A DNA stretch of 64,000 nucleotides from JBKPNZ01 sp046732895 (GTDB lineage: Bacteria > Actinomycetota > Thermoleophilia > Solirubrobacterales > 70-9), in the NCBI GenBank assembly GCA_046732895.1, contig JBKPNZ010000048.1:1-64000 (forward strand). The letters are read 5' to 3'. Position numbers and translations under genes: made by a program. Position 1 is the first letter of the stretch. The number at the start of each line of letters is the position of its first letter. Below, piece by piece: positions 1 to 8,665 of the stretch. The notes beneath the pieces are model-generated. The model ran no database searches, was not told the DNA's origin, and saw nothing but the letters and a program-made list of their open reading frames with translations.

Positions 1-1669
1 GCGCGAGCGTGCCGAGCGGAAGGCCCGCGAGGCCGAGGAGAAGCGGCGCAAGGCCGCGGAGCGCAAGCTTGCGAAGAAGGCGAAGAAGGAGCGGGGTAGC
101 GCCGAGGCCATCCCCCCGGCTGCAGCGGCGGCCGAGGCTGCCCAGGCTCCGCCGACGCCCTCCGACACGACGACGCCGGGGGAAACCTCGCCATCACAGC
201 CACAGGTGCCTCCCGCGCCGGCGTCCCCTCCTGTCAAGGAGTCACGCCGTGCGGCACGCAAGCGCCGGCGCCAGGAGAAGGCCGATGCCAGAGCTCAGCA
301 GCGACAGCGCGCCCGGGAGGAGCGCCAGCGAGCGATCGCCGAGCGCGACGCCCGGCGCGAGGCCAAGCGGCAGGAGCGCGAGGAGCAGCGTGCTGCGCGC
401 CGGGCCGGGCGCAAGGGCACAAAGGACAAGGCGCCTGAGACACCAACGCCGCCGCCGCCATCGGTGGCGATTCCCCAGCCCCCAGCCGCCGAGGCCGTGA
501 CGGAGTCGCCGGCCCCGGCCCCGTCGGCGACCGTGACGGAGCCGCCGGCCCCGACGCCGCCGCCCGAGGCGACGCCGGCCGCGGACGCCGAGAAGCCGGT
601 GCCTCCAGCGAGCGGGCTGCCGGAGGCCGCGGAGCGGGCTGCAGCCGCCCGGCTCGAGCAGGCCGAGGGCGCGGATGACGAGTCGCGGCTGATCTCCGAG
701 CAGGAGCGGATCTCGGCCGAGGCCGAGCGCCGGATCCGCGAGGTCGAGGATATGCAGCGAGTGGCCGAGGAAAGGGCCAAGGAGGCTGAGGCAGAGGCCG
801 AGCAGCAGGAGCGCTTGTCGGGTCCGGCATCTCCCGAGGCAGCGGCGGCGATGGCGGCCGAGGCCGACACGAAGACCGAGGAGAAGCCGGCGGAGCCTCT
901 GCCCGAGCTGCCACGCAGCGAGTTGATCGAGGAGCTGCGGGATGCCGAGCGCCAGCTCCACGAACGCCGTGAGCAGGAGAAACACCTCGCAACTGAGCTC
1001 GAGGAGACGGAGCGGCGGCTGGCGGAGAGCCAGCGGCGGACAGAAGCGGCACTCGACGAGGCCGCGGCGCGCCTCGAGGAGGTCGAGGCGCGAGCCGCCG
1101 AGGCCGAGGAGCGAGCCGCCCGGGCCGAGCGGATGGCGAACCTGAAGGCCGAGGAGATCGAGCGCGAGCGCAGGCTGCGCGAGATGCTCAACCGGATCGC
1201 CGAGGCCGAGCAGCGGGCCACCTCCGCCGAGCAGCGGGCGCGCGACGTCGTCACCAGCGTGAGCGAGCCGACCCCTGAGGCCGGCATCGACGAGATCCTC
1301 CGCGGCGCGGAGGAACCGTCGGCAGCCGCCACCCCGCCCTCCGCCGAATCCGGGCCGCCGGTATTCGAGCCACCTGCCGAGTCCGCCGCCGGGGAGGCAA
1401 TCGCCGACGAGCCCGCCGGCGAGACACCCAGCGATGAGAGCGAGGAGGCGGGACCCTCATCGACGATCTCGCCACCCGACGAGCCGATCGCGATCAACCA
1501 GGCGACCTACGAGGAGCTGCGAAAGCTCGGGCTTTCGGTTACGCAGACGGGACGGGTGCTCGCCTTCCGCGAGCGCTCAGGCAGCTTCAGCTCGCTCGAC
1601 GACCTCGACGAGATCCCGGGCTTCCCCAGGGCCCAGCTCGACGAGATGAAGCGCCATCTGACGCTCTAG
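1..1669 (+). CDS. coiled-coil protein with C-terminal helix-hairpin-helix domain (5' truncated)
   Basis: The reading frame is already open at base 2, so the true start lies upstream of the window. What is visible is about 555 residues. It begins with Lys/Arg/Glu/Ala-rich charged stretches and Pro/Ala linkers, continues with long heptad-like coiled coil rich in RAxxAE repeats (roughly bases 900-1250), has an acidic Pro/Ser/Glu linker, and ends in about 60 residues beginning INQATYEEL and ending PRAQLDEMKRHL, which fit a ComEA-type helix-hairpin-helix. A DNA-binding or scaffold role is possible, but the family was not recognised. The stop codon abuts the stop of the convergent reductase gene with no gap. 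Confidence 0.7.
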   Translation, partial: RERAERKAREAEEKRRKAAERKLAKKAKKERGSAEAIPPAAAAAEAAQAPPTPSDTTTPGETSPSQPQVPPAPASPPVKESRRAARKRRRQEKADARAQQRQRAREERQRAIAERDARREAKRQEREEQRAARRAGRKGTKDKAPETPTPPPPSVAIPQPPAAEAVTESPAPAPSATVTEPPAPTPPPEATPAADAEKPVPPASGLPEAAERAAAARLEQAEGADDESRLISEQERISAEAERRIREVEDMQRVAEERAKEAEAEAEQQERLSGPASPEAAAAMAAEADTKTEEKPAEPLPELPRSELIEELRDAERQLHERREQEKHLATELEETERRLAESQRRTEAALDEAAARLEEVEARAAEAEERAARAERMANLKAEEIERERRLREMLNRIAEAEQRATSAEQRARDVVTSVSEPTPEAGIDEILRGAEEPSAAATPPSAESGPPVFEPPAESAAGEAIADEPAGETPSDESEEAGPSSTISPPDEPIAINQATYEELRKLGLSVTQTGRVLAFRERSGSFSSLDDLDEIPGFPRAQLDEMKRHLTL

Positions 1670-3034
1670 TCAGAGCCCATACGCCTCCAGCAGCTTCAGC
1701 CAGATCTCGCTGCGGGTGGGATAGGCCGCCACGGCGTGGGCCAGGCGGGTCATCGGGATCTCGCCGACGACGGCGACGGTCGCGGCCTGCAGCCACTCCG
1801 CGACCTCCGGGCCCACGAAGGTGGCCCCGACGATCACATCGTTCGCCTGATCGATCACCAGGCGAGACGTGCCGGGGGCGTCGCGGCCGACGAAGCTGGC
1901 GCCCGCGGTCTTCGACGTCTCCGCATCAACGGCACGGGCGTCGAGGCCCTGCTCGCGAGCGGCGTCGAGGGTGTATCCGACCGATGCCACCTGCGGTTCG
2001 GTGAACACGACCTGAGGGGGTGGGCGCTTGTCGGTGGTGGCGGCCGTGTCCTTGCCCAACACCACGTCGCCGCAGACGCGTGCCTGGTACTTGCCCATGT
2101 GGGTGAGCAATGCGCGGCCGTTGACGTCGCCGACGGCATAAAGCCAGTCGGTGCCATCCACCCGCATCTGGTCGTCGACGTCGAGGTAGCCGTCGGGCTC
2201 GATCCCGACGCTCTCGAGACCGATGTCGTCGACGCGCGCGCGTCGCCCCACCGCCACCAGGATCTCGTCTCCCTCGACCGTACTATCGTCATCGAGCTCC
2301 ACGCGGACCTTCCCGTTGCGGTTGACGGCCGTCGCCTTCACGTCCGTGTGCAGCTCGACGCCGGCTGCTTCGAGCCCGTCGGCCACCTCCTGGCTGGCGA
2401 ACTCCTCCATGCTCGGAAGGATCCGGTCGAGTGCCTCCACGAGCACCACGCTCGAACCGAGGGTCGACCAGGCCTGCGCCGTCTCGACACCCACCGAGCC
2501 ACCGCCCAGGACCACCAGCCGCCCGGGCACCTCCTTCGACGTCGTCGCCTCGCGATTGGTCCATGGCTCGCTCTCGCTCAAGCCGTCGATCGGAGGGATC
2601 GCGGCCGACGTTCCCGTCGCGATCACGACGGCCTTGCGGGCTGTGAGCTCGTCGTCGCCGACGATGACGCGCCGCTCGCCATCCAGACGGGCGTCGCCCC
2701 GGAAGAGCTCGATGCCCTTGTCCTCGAGCCACGGCAGCTGGCCCGAGTCGTCGCGGTCGTGGATCACCTCGTCACGGCGATCCAGCACCGCCTCGGGCTT
2801 GAGCGCGCCGGTGATCGCCTCGGCGGCGCCCGGTACCCGCCGGACCTCGGCGAGGAGCTCGGCTGGCCGCAACAGCGCCTTCGATGGCATGCACGCGTAG
2901 TACGAGCACTCGCCGCCGACGAGATGGTCCTCGACGATCGCGACCTCGAGGCCGCCGTCGGCGATCCGCCCGGCGCACACCTCCCCGGACGACCCCGCCC
3001 CGATCACGACCACGTCGAACTCACGCTCCGCCAT
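1670..3034 (-). CDS. pyridine nucleotide-disulfide oxidoreductase (dihydrolipoamide dehydrogenase-like)
   Basis: This 454-residue class I flavin disulfide reductase opens with the FAD dinucleotide fold VVVIGAGSSGEVCA, followed by the redox-active site GGECSYYACMPSK, in which two cysteines are four residues apart as in lipoamide dehydrogenase and mercuric reductase. The NAD(P)H fold is VVLGGGSVGVETAQ, and the second FAD motif WLYAVGDVNG precedes the dimerisation domain. The usual His-Glu pair near the C-terminus of true lipoamide dehydrogenase (HxHPTxxE) is replaced by HAVAAYPTRSE, so the substrate may differ; HA..YPT..E is common in uncharacterised actinobacterial members. The start was chosen at the ATG preceded by GGAGG with 6-nt spacing. 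The gene is cytosolic and stands alone. Confidence 0.85.
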   Translation of the reverse strand: MAEREFDVVVIGAGSSGEVCAGRIADGGLEVAIVEDHLVGGECSYYACMPSKALLRPAELLAEVRRVPGAAEAITGALKPEAVLDRRDEVIHDRDDSGQLPWLEDKGIELFRGDARLDGERRVIVGDDELTARKAVVIATGTSAAIPPIDGLSESEPWTNREATTSKEVPGRLVVLGGGSVGVETAQAWSTLGSSVVLVEALDRILPSMEEFASQEVADGLEAAGVELHTDVKATAVNRNGKVRVELDDDSTVEGDEILVAVGRRARVDDIGLESVGIEPDGYLDVDDQMRVDGTDWLYAVGDVNGRALLTHMGKYQARVCGDVVLGKDTAATTDKRPPPQVVFTEPQVASVGYTLDAAREQGLDARAVDAETSKTAGASFVGRDAPGTSRLVIDQANDVIVGATFVGPEVAEWLQAATVAVVGEIPMTRLAHAVAAYPTRSEIWLKLLEAYGL

Positions 3035-3552
3035 CCACAACCTCCTCCTCGCGAATCGGCTGCAGTGTCCCCGAAAGCGCCGAGCGTCGACTCCGTCGGT
3101 TTGAGGCCGACGGGATCGCCACTCGGTGAGGAGGCTGAGAGTGGAGGCGGCCGGTACTGCCCCGGCGTCCGCGGAGGATGTTCCGATGTCTCTACGAGCG
3201 TTCCCGTCGGAGTCTCTTCTCGGCGTCCGGCTCGGTCGATCCGCGGGCCACGTTGCCGGCGCCACACCCTCCTGAGGTGTCCCCCTCGAGTCGAGGGTCC
3301 TACCCGATGGGGTGAGCCCGCTTTCTGAAGCCGCGAACCCGGACGCGGGCGATCCGGTGCGACTCCCTCACTTCGCTAGTTAGGCGGTGAGGGCGAACTC
3401 ATGAGAGTCCGCACTTATGGTTTTCCGGGGATTTTTTACGAGGCCAACCCGGGTCCTCGACTCGCAACATCGGAGCGATCTGATCCACGTCGAATCTGGT
3501 TCGCCCCCTATGTCTGTGCCTCAATTGTAGAGCGGCTAGGCTCCCGCGCCTG
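3035..3552. other. 518-bp intergenic region with hairpins
   Basis: No convincing protein gene is seen here. The left part (3035-3260) holds the upstream sequence of the reductase gene. The right half (about 3271-3440) is unusually rich in perfect short hairpins and is listed separately as a candidate structured RNA. The last 15 nt before the phoD-like start contain TAGGCT (3537-3542), a plausible -10 hexamer. Confidence 0.5.
3271..3425 (+). ncRNA. candidate structured non-coding RNA (6S-like?)
   Basis: Several consecutive hairpins are visible: CCCTC/GAGGG at 3283-3297, ACCC/GGGT at 3302-3313, a 7-bp CCCTCAC/GTGAGGG stem with an inner CGC/GCG at 3365-3393, and GCG-ACTC/GAGT-CGC at 3393-3412. 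CCTGAGGTGT (3271-3280) can close against GCACTTATGG (3411-3420) through about nine pairs with two bulges, and TTTT follows directly. CTGAGGTGT, GGTGAGC and GAAGCC occur in the same order as similar words in E. coli 6S RNA. The 6S assignment is a weak inference; the strand is chosen from the trailing T run. It could instead be a leader of the phoD-like gene. Confidence 0.3.
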
Positions 3553-5037
3553 GTGAGCAGCGAGGTCTTCGCACATGGAGTGGCGAGCGGGGATCCCCTC
3601 ACCGACCGGGTCGTCATCTGGACCCGCGTGAGCACGGACGAGCCCGCAGTGTCGGTCTCCTGGACGCTGGCACGCGATGAGGGCCTCGGCGACGTCGTCG
3701 CGTCGGGCGCAGCGCCCGCGGCCGCGGCGCGCGACCACACGGTCCACGTCGACGTCGACGGGCTCGAACCGGGCACGACCTACTTCTACGGCTTCGAGGC
3801 GCTTCATGAGCGCTCTCCGGTCGGCCGCACGCGAACGCTGCCGGGGACCGACGCCGACCGGCTGCGCTTCGCGATGTGCTCGTGCGCCAAGTTCAACGCA
3901 GGCTTCTTCAACGCCTACGCACGCATCGCCGAGCGGGACGGACTCGACTTCCTGCTCCACCTCGGCGACTACATCTACGAAGCGTCGAACACACCCCCGA
4001 AGACGCAGACGCCCGGCGCCGACATCGGCCGCCCCTTCGAGCCGCGCGGCGAGTGCCGGACGCTTGCGGATTACCGCACGCGTTACAACCAGTACCGGCG
4101 CGATCCCGACGCGCAGAGGCTGCACGCGGTGCTGCCGATCATCCCTACGCTCGACGACCACGAGCTGGCCGACGGCGCCTGGGCCGACGGCTCTGATGCC
4201 CACGACCCCGTCGAGCACGGACCGTGGTCGGAGCGGCGCGAGGCCGCCTTCCAGGCCCGCTGGGAATGGCTGCCGGCGCGGCCGCCGGACCCCGCGGACC
4301 CCTCGCGGGTGTTTCGCACCGTCACGGTCGGTGAGCTCGCCCGGATCCACTTGATCGACGTCCGCAGCCGCCGTGACCAGCCGGCGCTCGAGCCCGAGAT
4401 GAGCGATCCGGGGCGCTCGATGCTGGGCGCGGAGCAGCGCGAGTGGCTGCTCGGGGAGCTCGCCGGTGGTCAGGCGGCCTGGACGCTCCTGGCGTGCCCA
4501 GCCATCCTGACTCGCACATGGCTCGATGGCACCGACGAGCCGCTGCGCACCACCCTGCTGAAGCTCAAGCTCATGGATGAGGACGGGGAGGGCCCGGATG
4601 AGGACCAATGGGACGGCTATCCGGCGGAGCGGGCGCGGCTACTGGCGGCGTTGCGTGCGGTCGACGATGCGGTCGTCCTCAGTGGCGACATCCACGTGAG
4701 CGTGGCGGGCGAGGTCCGCGACGATGACGGGACCCTCGCGGTGGAGCTGACGACGCCCAGCCTCACCTCCCAGAACCTCGACGAGAAGCTGGGCGTCGAG
4801 CAGCGCTCAGCCGAGATGGAGGCCGCCGAGGCGGCGTTCGTGGACGCCTTCGACCACGTCCGCTGGTGCGAGCTGGCCAGCCACGGCTACGTGGTGATCG
4901 ACCTCGACCCGGACCGCGTGAGGGCCGAATGGTGGCTGGTCGACGGAGTCCTAGAGCGGCTGCCGGGGGAGCGCCTCGGCGCTGCCTTCGAGGTGCCGCG
5001 GGGCGAGCCGCGGCTCGTCGATGTCAGCTTCGGATGA
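3553..5037 (+). CDS. phoD: PhoD-like alkaline phosphatase/phosphodiesterase
   Basis: This is a 494-residue metallophosphoesterase of the PhoD family, which hydrolyses phosphate esters with Fe/Ca. Motifs in order are the N-terminal HGVASGDP...DRVVIWTRV, the metal-site segment LLHLGDYIYE (Asp139, Tyr140), LDDHELADGAW near residue 200, and a C-terminal LSGDIHVS with metal-ligand His. Known PhoD proteins are exported by the Tat system with a long signal and N-domain. Here the GTG start gives no signal peptide and no upstream in-frame start looks suitable, so the enzyme may be cytosolic, or the true start has been missed. TAGGCT lies 10 nt upstream, suggesting a near-leaderless mRNA. It overlaps the next gene by 4 bp. 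Confidence 0.85.
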   Translation: MSSEVFAHGVASGDPLTDRVVIWTRVSTDEPAVSVSWTLARDEGLGDVVASGAAPAAAARDHTVHVDVDGLEPGTTYFYGFEALHERSPVGRTRTLPGTDADRLRFAMCSCAKFNAGFFNAYARIAERDGLDFLLHLGDYIYEASNTPPKTQTPGADIGRPFEPRGECRTLADYRTRYNQYRRDPDAQRLHAVLPIIPTLDDHELADGAWADGSDAHDPVEHGPWSERREAAFQARWEWLPARPPDPADPSRVFRTVTVGELARIHLIDVRSRRDQPALEPEMSDPGRSMLGAEQREWLLGELAGGQAAWTLLACPAILTRTWLDGTDEPLRTTLLKLKLMDEDGEGPDEDQWDGYPAERARLLAALRAVDDAVVLSGDIHVSVAGEVRDDDGTLAVELTTPSLTSQNLDEKLGVEQRSAEMEAAEAAFVDAFDHVRWCELASHGYVVIDLDPDRVRAEWWLVDGVLERLPGERLGAAFEVPRGEPRLVDVSFG

Positions 5038-5537
5038 AGATCGCGCCAGTCGATCCAGGTCGCCTCGACGAGATCGTCGCTCTGGTGCTCCGCTGTGACG
5101 AGACGTGGCGCCCGTGGGCGCCGCGGGGGTGGAACCCGCCGCCGGCGGCGCGGGAGCGACGCTCGTGGCGCGAGCGGCTCGAAGGAGGCGGTCACTGGGT
5201 CCGCGGGACGTTCGACGCTGACGGCGCATTGCTCGGCATTGCCGCCTGGAGGCTGGCCCGGGAGGGAGGCCGGATGCGCCGCGAGATTCCTGGGATCGGG
5301 CACCTCGGGATGCTCTTCGTCGATCCGACTGCCTGGGGCCGGGGCCTCGGCCGGGACCTGCTGGTGGCCTCAGAGCAGGCGATGCGCGAGGCCGGCTGCG
5401 AGCGGGGCCGCCTGAACGTCGCAGAGCGCAACCCGGCGCGGGCCTTCTACGAGCACTACGGGTGGGCGGCCGCCGGGCCGCCGGAGTACTCGCCCGGCCT
5501 CGACCTGCCCCTGGTGCCGTACGAGAAGCGCCTGTAG
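5034..5537 (+). CDS. GNAT family N-acetyltransferase
   Basis: This protein of 167 residues has the acetyl-CoA-binding motif A as LGMLFVDPTAWGRGLGRDLLVAS, with the expected GRGLG pocket, followed by the motif B-like NVAERNPARAFYEHYGW. The length is typical of single-domain GNATs. The ATG overlaps the phoD stop (ATGA), so the two are translationally coupled. The acceptor substrate cannot be predicted. Confidence 0.85.
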   Translation: MKIAPVDPGRLDEIVALVLRCDETWRPWAPRGWNPPPAARERRSWRERLEGGGHWVRGTFDADGALLGIAAWRLAREGGRMRREIPGIGHLGMLFVDPTAWGRGLGRDLLVASEQAMREAGCERGRLNVAERNPARAFYEHYGWAAAGPPEYSPGLDLPLVPYEKRL

Positions 5538-5543
5538 CCTGGT

Positions 5544-5565
5544 TTTCATCCGGCTTTCATCTTTG
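5544..5565 (+). promoter_or_regulatory. two-unit 11-bp direct repeat (PHO-box-like operator)
   Basis: TTTCATCCGGC is followed immediately by TTTCATCTTTG, that is, two TTTCAT cores at exactly 11 bp, about 20 nt upstream of the response regulator start. OmpR/PhoB-type winged-helix regulators bind tandem sites of this spacing, so autoregulation is likely (inference). Confidence 0.55.
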
Positions 5566-5584
5566 CGGAGGAGGCTACGAGCGC

Positions 5585-6265
5585 GTGCGTGTGCTGATCG
5601 TCGAGGACGAGCCCAAGCTGGCCGCCCTCCTGAGGCGCGGTCTGCGAAAGGAGGGGATGGCCGTCGACCTGGCTGCCCAGGGCGAGGAGGCCGTGTGGAA
5701 GGCGGAGTCGACGGAGTACGACGCGATCATTCTCGACCTGATGCTCCCCGGGATCGATGGCCTGGAGGTGTGCCGGCGGATCCGCGACGCGGACGTCTGG
5801 TCGCCGGTGCTCATGCTCACCGCGCGCGACGCGGTGCGGGATCGCGTCGCGGGCCTCGACAGCGGCGCTGACGACTACCTGACGAAGCCCTTCTCGTACG
5901 CGGAGCTCCTGGCACGTCTGCGCGCACTGGTTCGCCGGGGCGCGTCCGCGCGGCCGACCGAGCTGGTGGTCGGCAGCCTTCGCCTCGATCCCGCGCGCCG
6001 TCACGTCTGGCGCGACGACACCGAGATCGAGCTCTCGGCGAAGGAATTCGCGTTGCTCGAAACCTTCATGCGGCGGCCCGGCGAGGTCTTATCGCGCTTC
6101 GAGCTCCTCGAGCACGCCTGGGACTACGAGTACGAGAACCGCTCCAACGTCGTCGACTCCTTCGTGCGGTTCCTGCGCCGCAAGATCGACAAGCCCTTCG
6201 GGGTCGAGTCGATCGAGACAGTGCGCGGCGCCGGCTACCGCCTGCGCGAGGACGGCGGCGGATGA
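5585..6265 (+). CDS. OmpR/PhoB-family response regulator
   Basis: The 226-residue protein has an N-terminal receiver with acidic pocket E7/D8, phospho-acceptor Asp51 (IILDLMLPGIDG), Thr79 and Lys101 (YLTKPF). The C-terminal winged-helix effector is marked by ELSAKEFALLETFMRRPGEVLSR and the terminal RGAGYRL. GTG at 5585 was chosen because the receiver begins right there and GGAGGAGG lies 10 nt upstream. It overlaps the histidine kinase gene by 4 bp, a classical two-component pair. The 11-bp repeats upstream of this gene and downstream of the kinase suggest that it binds both. It is a candidate PhoP/PhoB for the phosphate island. Confidence 0.9.
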   Translation: MRVLIVEDEPKLAALLRRGLRKEGMAVDLAAQGEEAVWKAESTEYDAIILDLMLPGIDGLEVCRRIRDADVWSPVLMLTARDAVRDRVAGLDSGADDYLTKPFSYAELLARLRALVRRGASARPTELVVGSLRLDPARRHVWRDDTEIELSAKEFALLETFMRRPGEVLSRFELLEHAWDYEYENRSNVVDSFVRFLRRKIDKPFGVESIETVRGAGYRLREDGGG

Positions 6266-7635
6266 GCCGACTCCCGATCCGGCTGAAGCTGACGCTCGCC
6301 TTTGCCGCGGCGATGGCGGTGCTGCTCACGGCGCTCGGCCTCTTCATCTTCCTGAACTTCAAGGCACAGCTCGACGATGCGGTCACGTCCGGCCTCGAGT
6401 CCCAGGTGCAGGACCTGAAGGCTGTGCTGGCGAGCGCTGACGAGGAGGGGGCCGCGCAGATCAAGAACCTCCTTGGCGGAGACGACACGTTCGCGGAGGT
6501 GCTCGCCACGACCGGGCGGCCTCTCTACACCCCGGCGCAGCTCGAGGGTGACACGGTGCTTGACGGTCGCCAGCTTGCCCGCGCCTCCCGGGAACGCGTC
6601 CTCGTCGACGAGCCTGGTGTGCCCGGCCTCCCGGGCCGGGTCCGCATACTGGCCGTTCCGGCCGAGGCGCGCGACGGTCGGATCGTGGTCGTCGTTGTCG
6701 GCGCGACGCTCGAGGATCGCGACGCCGCGATCGCCAACCTACGGCGCCTGATGCTGATCGGCGGCCCGATCGCGCTGCTCATCGCGTCGCTGGTGGGCTA
6801 CGCGGTCTCGAGCGCGGCGCTGCGGCCGGTGGACCGCATGCGGCGTCGCGCCGCGACGATCAGTGCAGCCGAGCCGAGCGAACGGCTGCCGGTCCCCGAG
6901 TCCGGGGACGAGATTTCGCGCCTCGGGGAGACGCTGAACGAGATGCTCGCCCGCCTCGAGGCGGCGATCGAGCGTGAGCGCCGGTTCGTCGACGACGCCA
7001 GCCACGAGCTGCGAACACCGCTCGCCATGCACCGCGCAGAGCTCGAGATCGCGCTGCGCTACGGGGGCAAGAGCCCGGAGGAGCTGCGCGGCGCCATCGC
7101 CTCTGCGATCGAGGAGGTGGACCGCCTGATCCAGCTGGCCGAGGCCCTCCTCGTGGTCGCGCGCTCCCAGGACGGGAGGGTCCCGCTGAAGCGGGAGTCG
7201 ATCGAGGTCGAGGGGCTGCTCGAGGGCATCCGCCAGCGGTTCGAGGGCCGGGCGGCGCAAAGCGGCAGGGCCCTGCGGGTGAGCGCGCCCGCCGATCTGC
7301 GCGTCGACGGCGACCGGCTCCGCCTGGAGCAGGCGTTGACCAACGTCGTCGACAACGCACTGCGCTATGGGGGAGGGCAGATCTCATTGGACGCAGCGCG
7401 CCGCAACGGAGTCGTCGAGCTGCACGTCGTCGATGCCGGGCCGGGATTTCCCGCGCCGTTTCTCGAGCACGCATTCGAACGCTTCAGTCGAGCCGACTCG
7501 GCGCGATCGGGGCCCGGCGGCTCCGGGCTGGGACTGGCGATCGTCGACACGATCGCGCGGGCTCACGAAGGCCAGGCCCGGGCCGCCAACCTCCCGGGCG
7601 GCGGCGCCGACGTGTGGATCGAGCTTCCCGGTTGA
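6262..7635 (+). CDS. two-component sensor histidine kinase
   Basis: This 457-residue membrane sensor has one TM helix at about residues 9-31, an extracytoplasmic domain of about 125 residues, a second TM at about 163-182, HAMP, and a HisKA domain with phospho-acceptor His248 (DDASHELRTPL). The HATPase domain shows the N-box Asn361 (NVVDNALRYGG) and the G-box GPGGSGLGLAIVDT. Spacing and length are typical of PhoR/EnvZ-type kinases. It is coupled to the preceding regulator by ATGA. The sensor domain was not recognised, so the signal is unknown. Confidence 0.9.
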   Translation: MSRLPIRLKLTLAFAAAMAVLLTALGLFIFLNFKAQLDDAVTSGLESQVQDLKAVLASADEEGAAQIKNLLGGDDTFAEVLATTGRPLYTPAQLEGDTVLDGRQLARASRERVLVDEPGVPGLPGRVRILAVPAEARDGRIVVVVVGATLEDRDAAIANLRRLMLIGGPIALLIASLVGYAVSSAALRPVDRMRRRAATISAAEPSERLPVPESGDEISRLGETLNEMLARLEAAIERERRFVDDASHELRTPLAMHRAELEIALRYGGKSPEELRGAIASAIEEVDRLIQLAEALLVVARSQDGRVPLKRESIEVEGLLEGIRQRFEGRAAQSGRALRVSAPADLRVDGDRLRLEQALTNVVDNALRYGGGQISLDAARRNGVVELHVVDAGPGFPAPFLEHAFERFSRADSARSGPGGSGLGLAIVDTIARAHEGQARAANLPGGGADVWIELPG

Positions 7636-7645
7636 GTCGGGGCCG

Positions 7646-7678
7646 GTTCATCCCGCTTTCACAGGTCTTTCATCGGCC
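7646..7678 (+). promoter_or_regulatory. three-unit 11-bp direct-repeat operator
   Basis: Three units, GTTCATCCCGC, TTTCACAGGTC and TTTCATCGGCC, follow one another without gaps between the kinase stop and the lipoprotein gene. A possible -10, TACAAC, begins 6 nt after the array. The core matches the PHO-box-like sites found in the phosphate island. Binding by the adjacent OmpR-type regulator or by a PhoB-like regulator is inference. Confidence 0.6.
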
Positions 7679-7742
7679 CCCGGATACAACGTCCTCGACA
7701 AGGAAGCAGCGCCCCTCGGGGGCATGAGCTAGGAGGACACAG

Positions 7743-8558
7743 ATGGGTACGGCAAGGAAGGGCATCGCGGCGCTCGTGGCGGGCGTCGTGGGGGTGGCTC
7801 TGGCTGCCGGGGGCTGTGGTTCGGACAGCGACAGCTCCCAGGGACAGGCGAGCGGCGAGACCTCGACGACCGCGTCAAGCACGTCGAGCACATCGACGAC
7901 GCCGACGATCGCGCTGCCACAGGGCTCTGAGCACGTGAGCATCGATCCCGCGGATTTCACGACGAACATCGACAACCCGTACCTGCCGTTCCAGCCCGGC
8001 AGTCACTGGGTGTACCGGGAGGTCGAGAACGGCGAGACCCAGCGCGTCGACGTCACCGTCCTGGACCGCACCAAGATGATCGCGAATGGCGTGGAGGCTC
8101 AGGTGGTCCACGACGTCGTCAGCCAGAAGGGCGAGCCGATCGAGGACACATACGACTGGTACGCCCAGGCCTCGGACGGGAGCGTCTGGTACATGGGCGA
8201 GGACACGAAGGAGTACGAGAACGGCAAGGTTTCCTCGACCGCGGGCTCGTGGGAGGCGGGCGTGAAGGGCGCCGAGCCGGGCGTCGTGATGCCGGCGAAC
8301 CCCGAGCCCGGGATGAGCTACCGCGAGGAGCTCCTCAAGGGCGAGGCCGAGGACGTGGCCAAGATCACGGGCAATGACGCCAAGGTCACCGTTCCCTTCG
8401 GGAGCTACGACAAGGTGGTCACGACCGCGAACACCACCCCGCTCGAGCCGAACGTGCTGGAGCACAAGTTCTACGCGCCGGGCATCGGCTCGGTCCGCGA
8501 GGACCTGCTCTCAGGCGGCCACGGCCGCACGGAGCTCCTCAAGTTCACCCAGGGCTGA
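7743..8558 (+). CDS. secreted lipoprotein of unknown function
   Basis: The 271-residue product has a lipoprotein signal (lipobox LAAGGC, Cys25), a Ser/Thr-rich linker to about residue 58, and a globular domain starting YLPFQPGSHWVYREVENG. That domain is a beta-rich sequence with charged strands, and no catalytic motif was recognised. Consistently placed Trp/Tyr/Gly residues suggest a conserved extracytoplasmic binding domain. AGGAGG precedes the start. It sits downstream of the two-component pair behind a three-unit 11-bp repeat operator, so it is probably a target of that system or of the phosphate-starvation regulator. It ends at a strong hairpin. Confidence 0.75.
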   Translation: MGTARKGIAALVAGVVGVALAAGGCGSDSDSSQGQASGETSTTASSTSSTSTTPTIALPQGSEHVSIDPADFTTNIDNPYLPFQPGSHWVYREVENGETQRVDVTVLDRTKMIANGVEAQVVHDVVSQKGEPIEDTYDWYAQASDGSVWYMGEDTKEYENGKVSSTAGSWEAGVKGAEPGVVMPANPEPGMSYREELLKGEAEDVAKITGNDAKVTVPFGSYDKVVTTANTTPLEPNVLEHKFYAPGIGSVREDLLSGGHGRTELLKFTQG

Positions 8559-8593
8559 CGACCGCCCGCGCTGCGCGCGGACGGGGCACGCCA

Positions 8594-8637
8594 CCGAATG
8601 TCCCGGAGGGCTCACAGCGGGCCGCCGGGACGTTCGG
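8594..8637. terminator. 13-bp inverted repeat between convergent genes
   Basis: CCGAATGTCCCGG (8594-8606) pairs completely with CCGGGACGTTCGG (8625-8637), with one G-U wobble and an 18-nt loop. It lies between two convergent genes and has no U-tract, which is common for high-GC terminators. A smaller CCGCGC/GCGCGG hairpin lies at 8566-8580. Confidence 0.55.
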
Positions 8638-8665
8638 CTGGGTGGTGCCTTTGTTGAAGATCCGG

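Noticed and set aside
3035..3552. tmRNA, RNase P RNA, SRP RNA or TPP riboswitch
   Set aside because: None of their conserved cores is present. A lone CTGAGA near 3130 is not accompanied by the other TPP elements.
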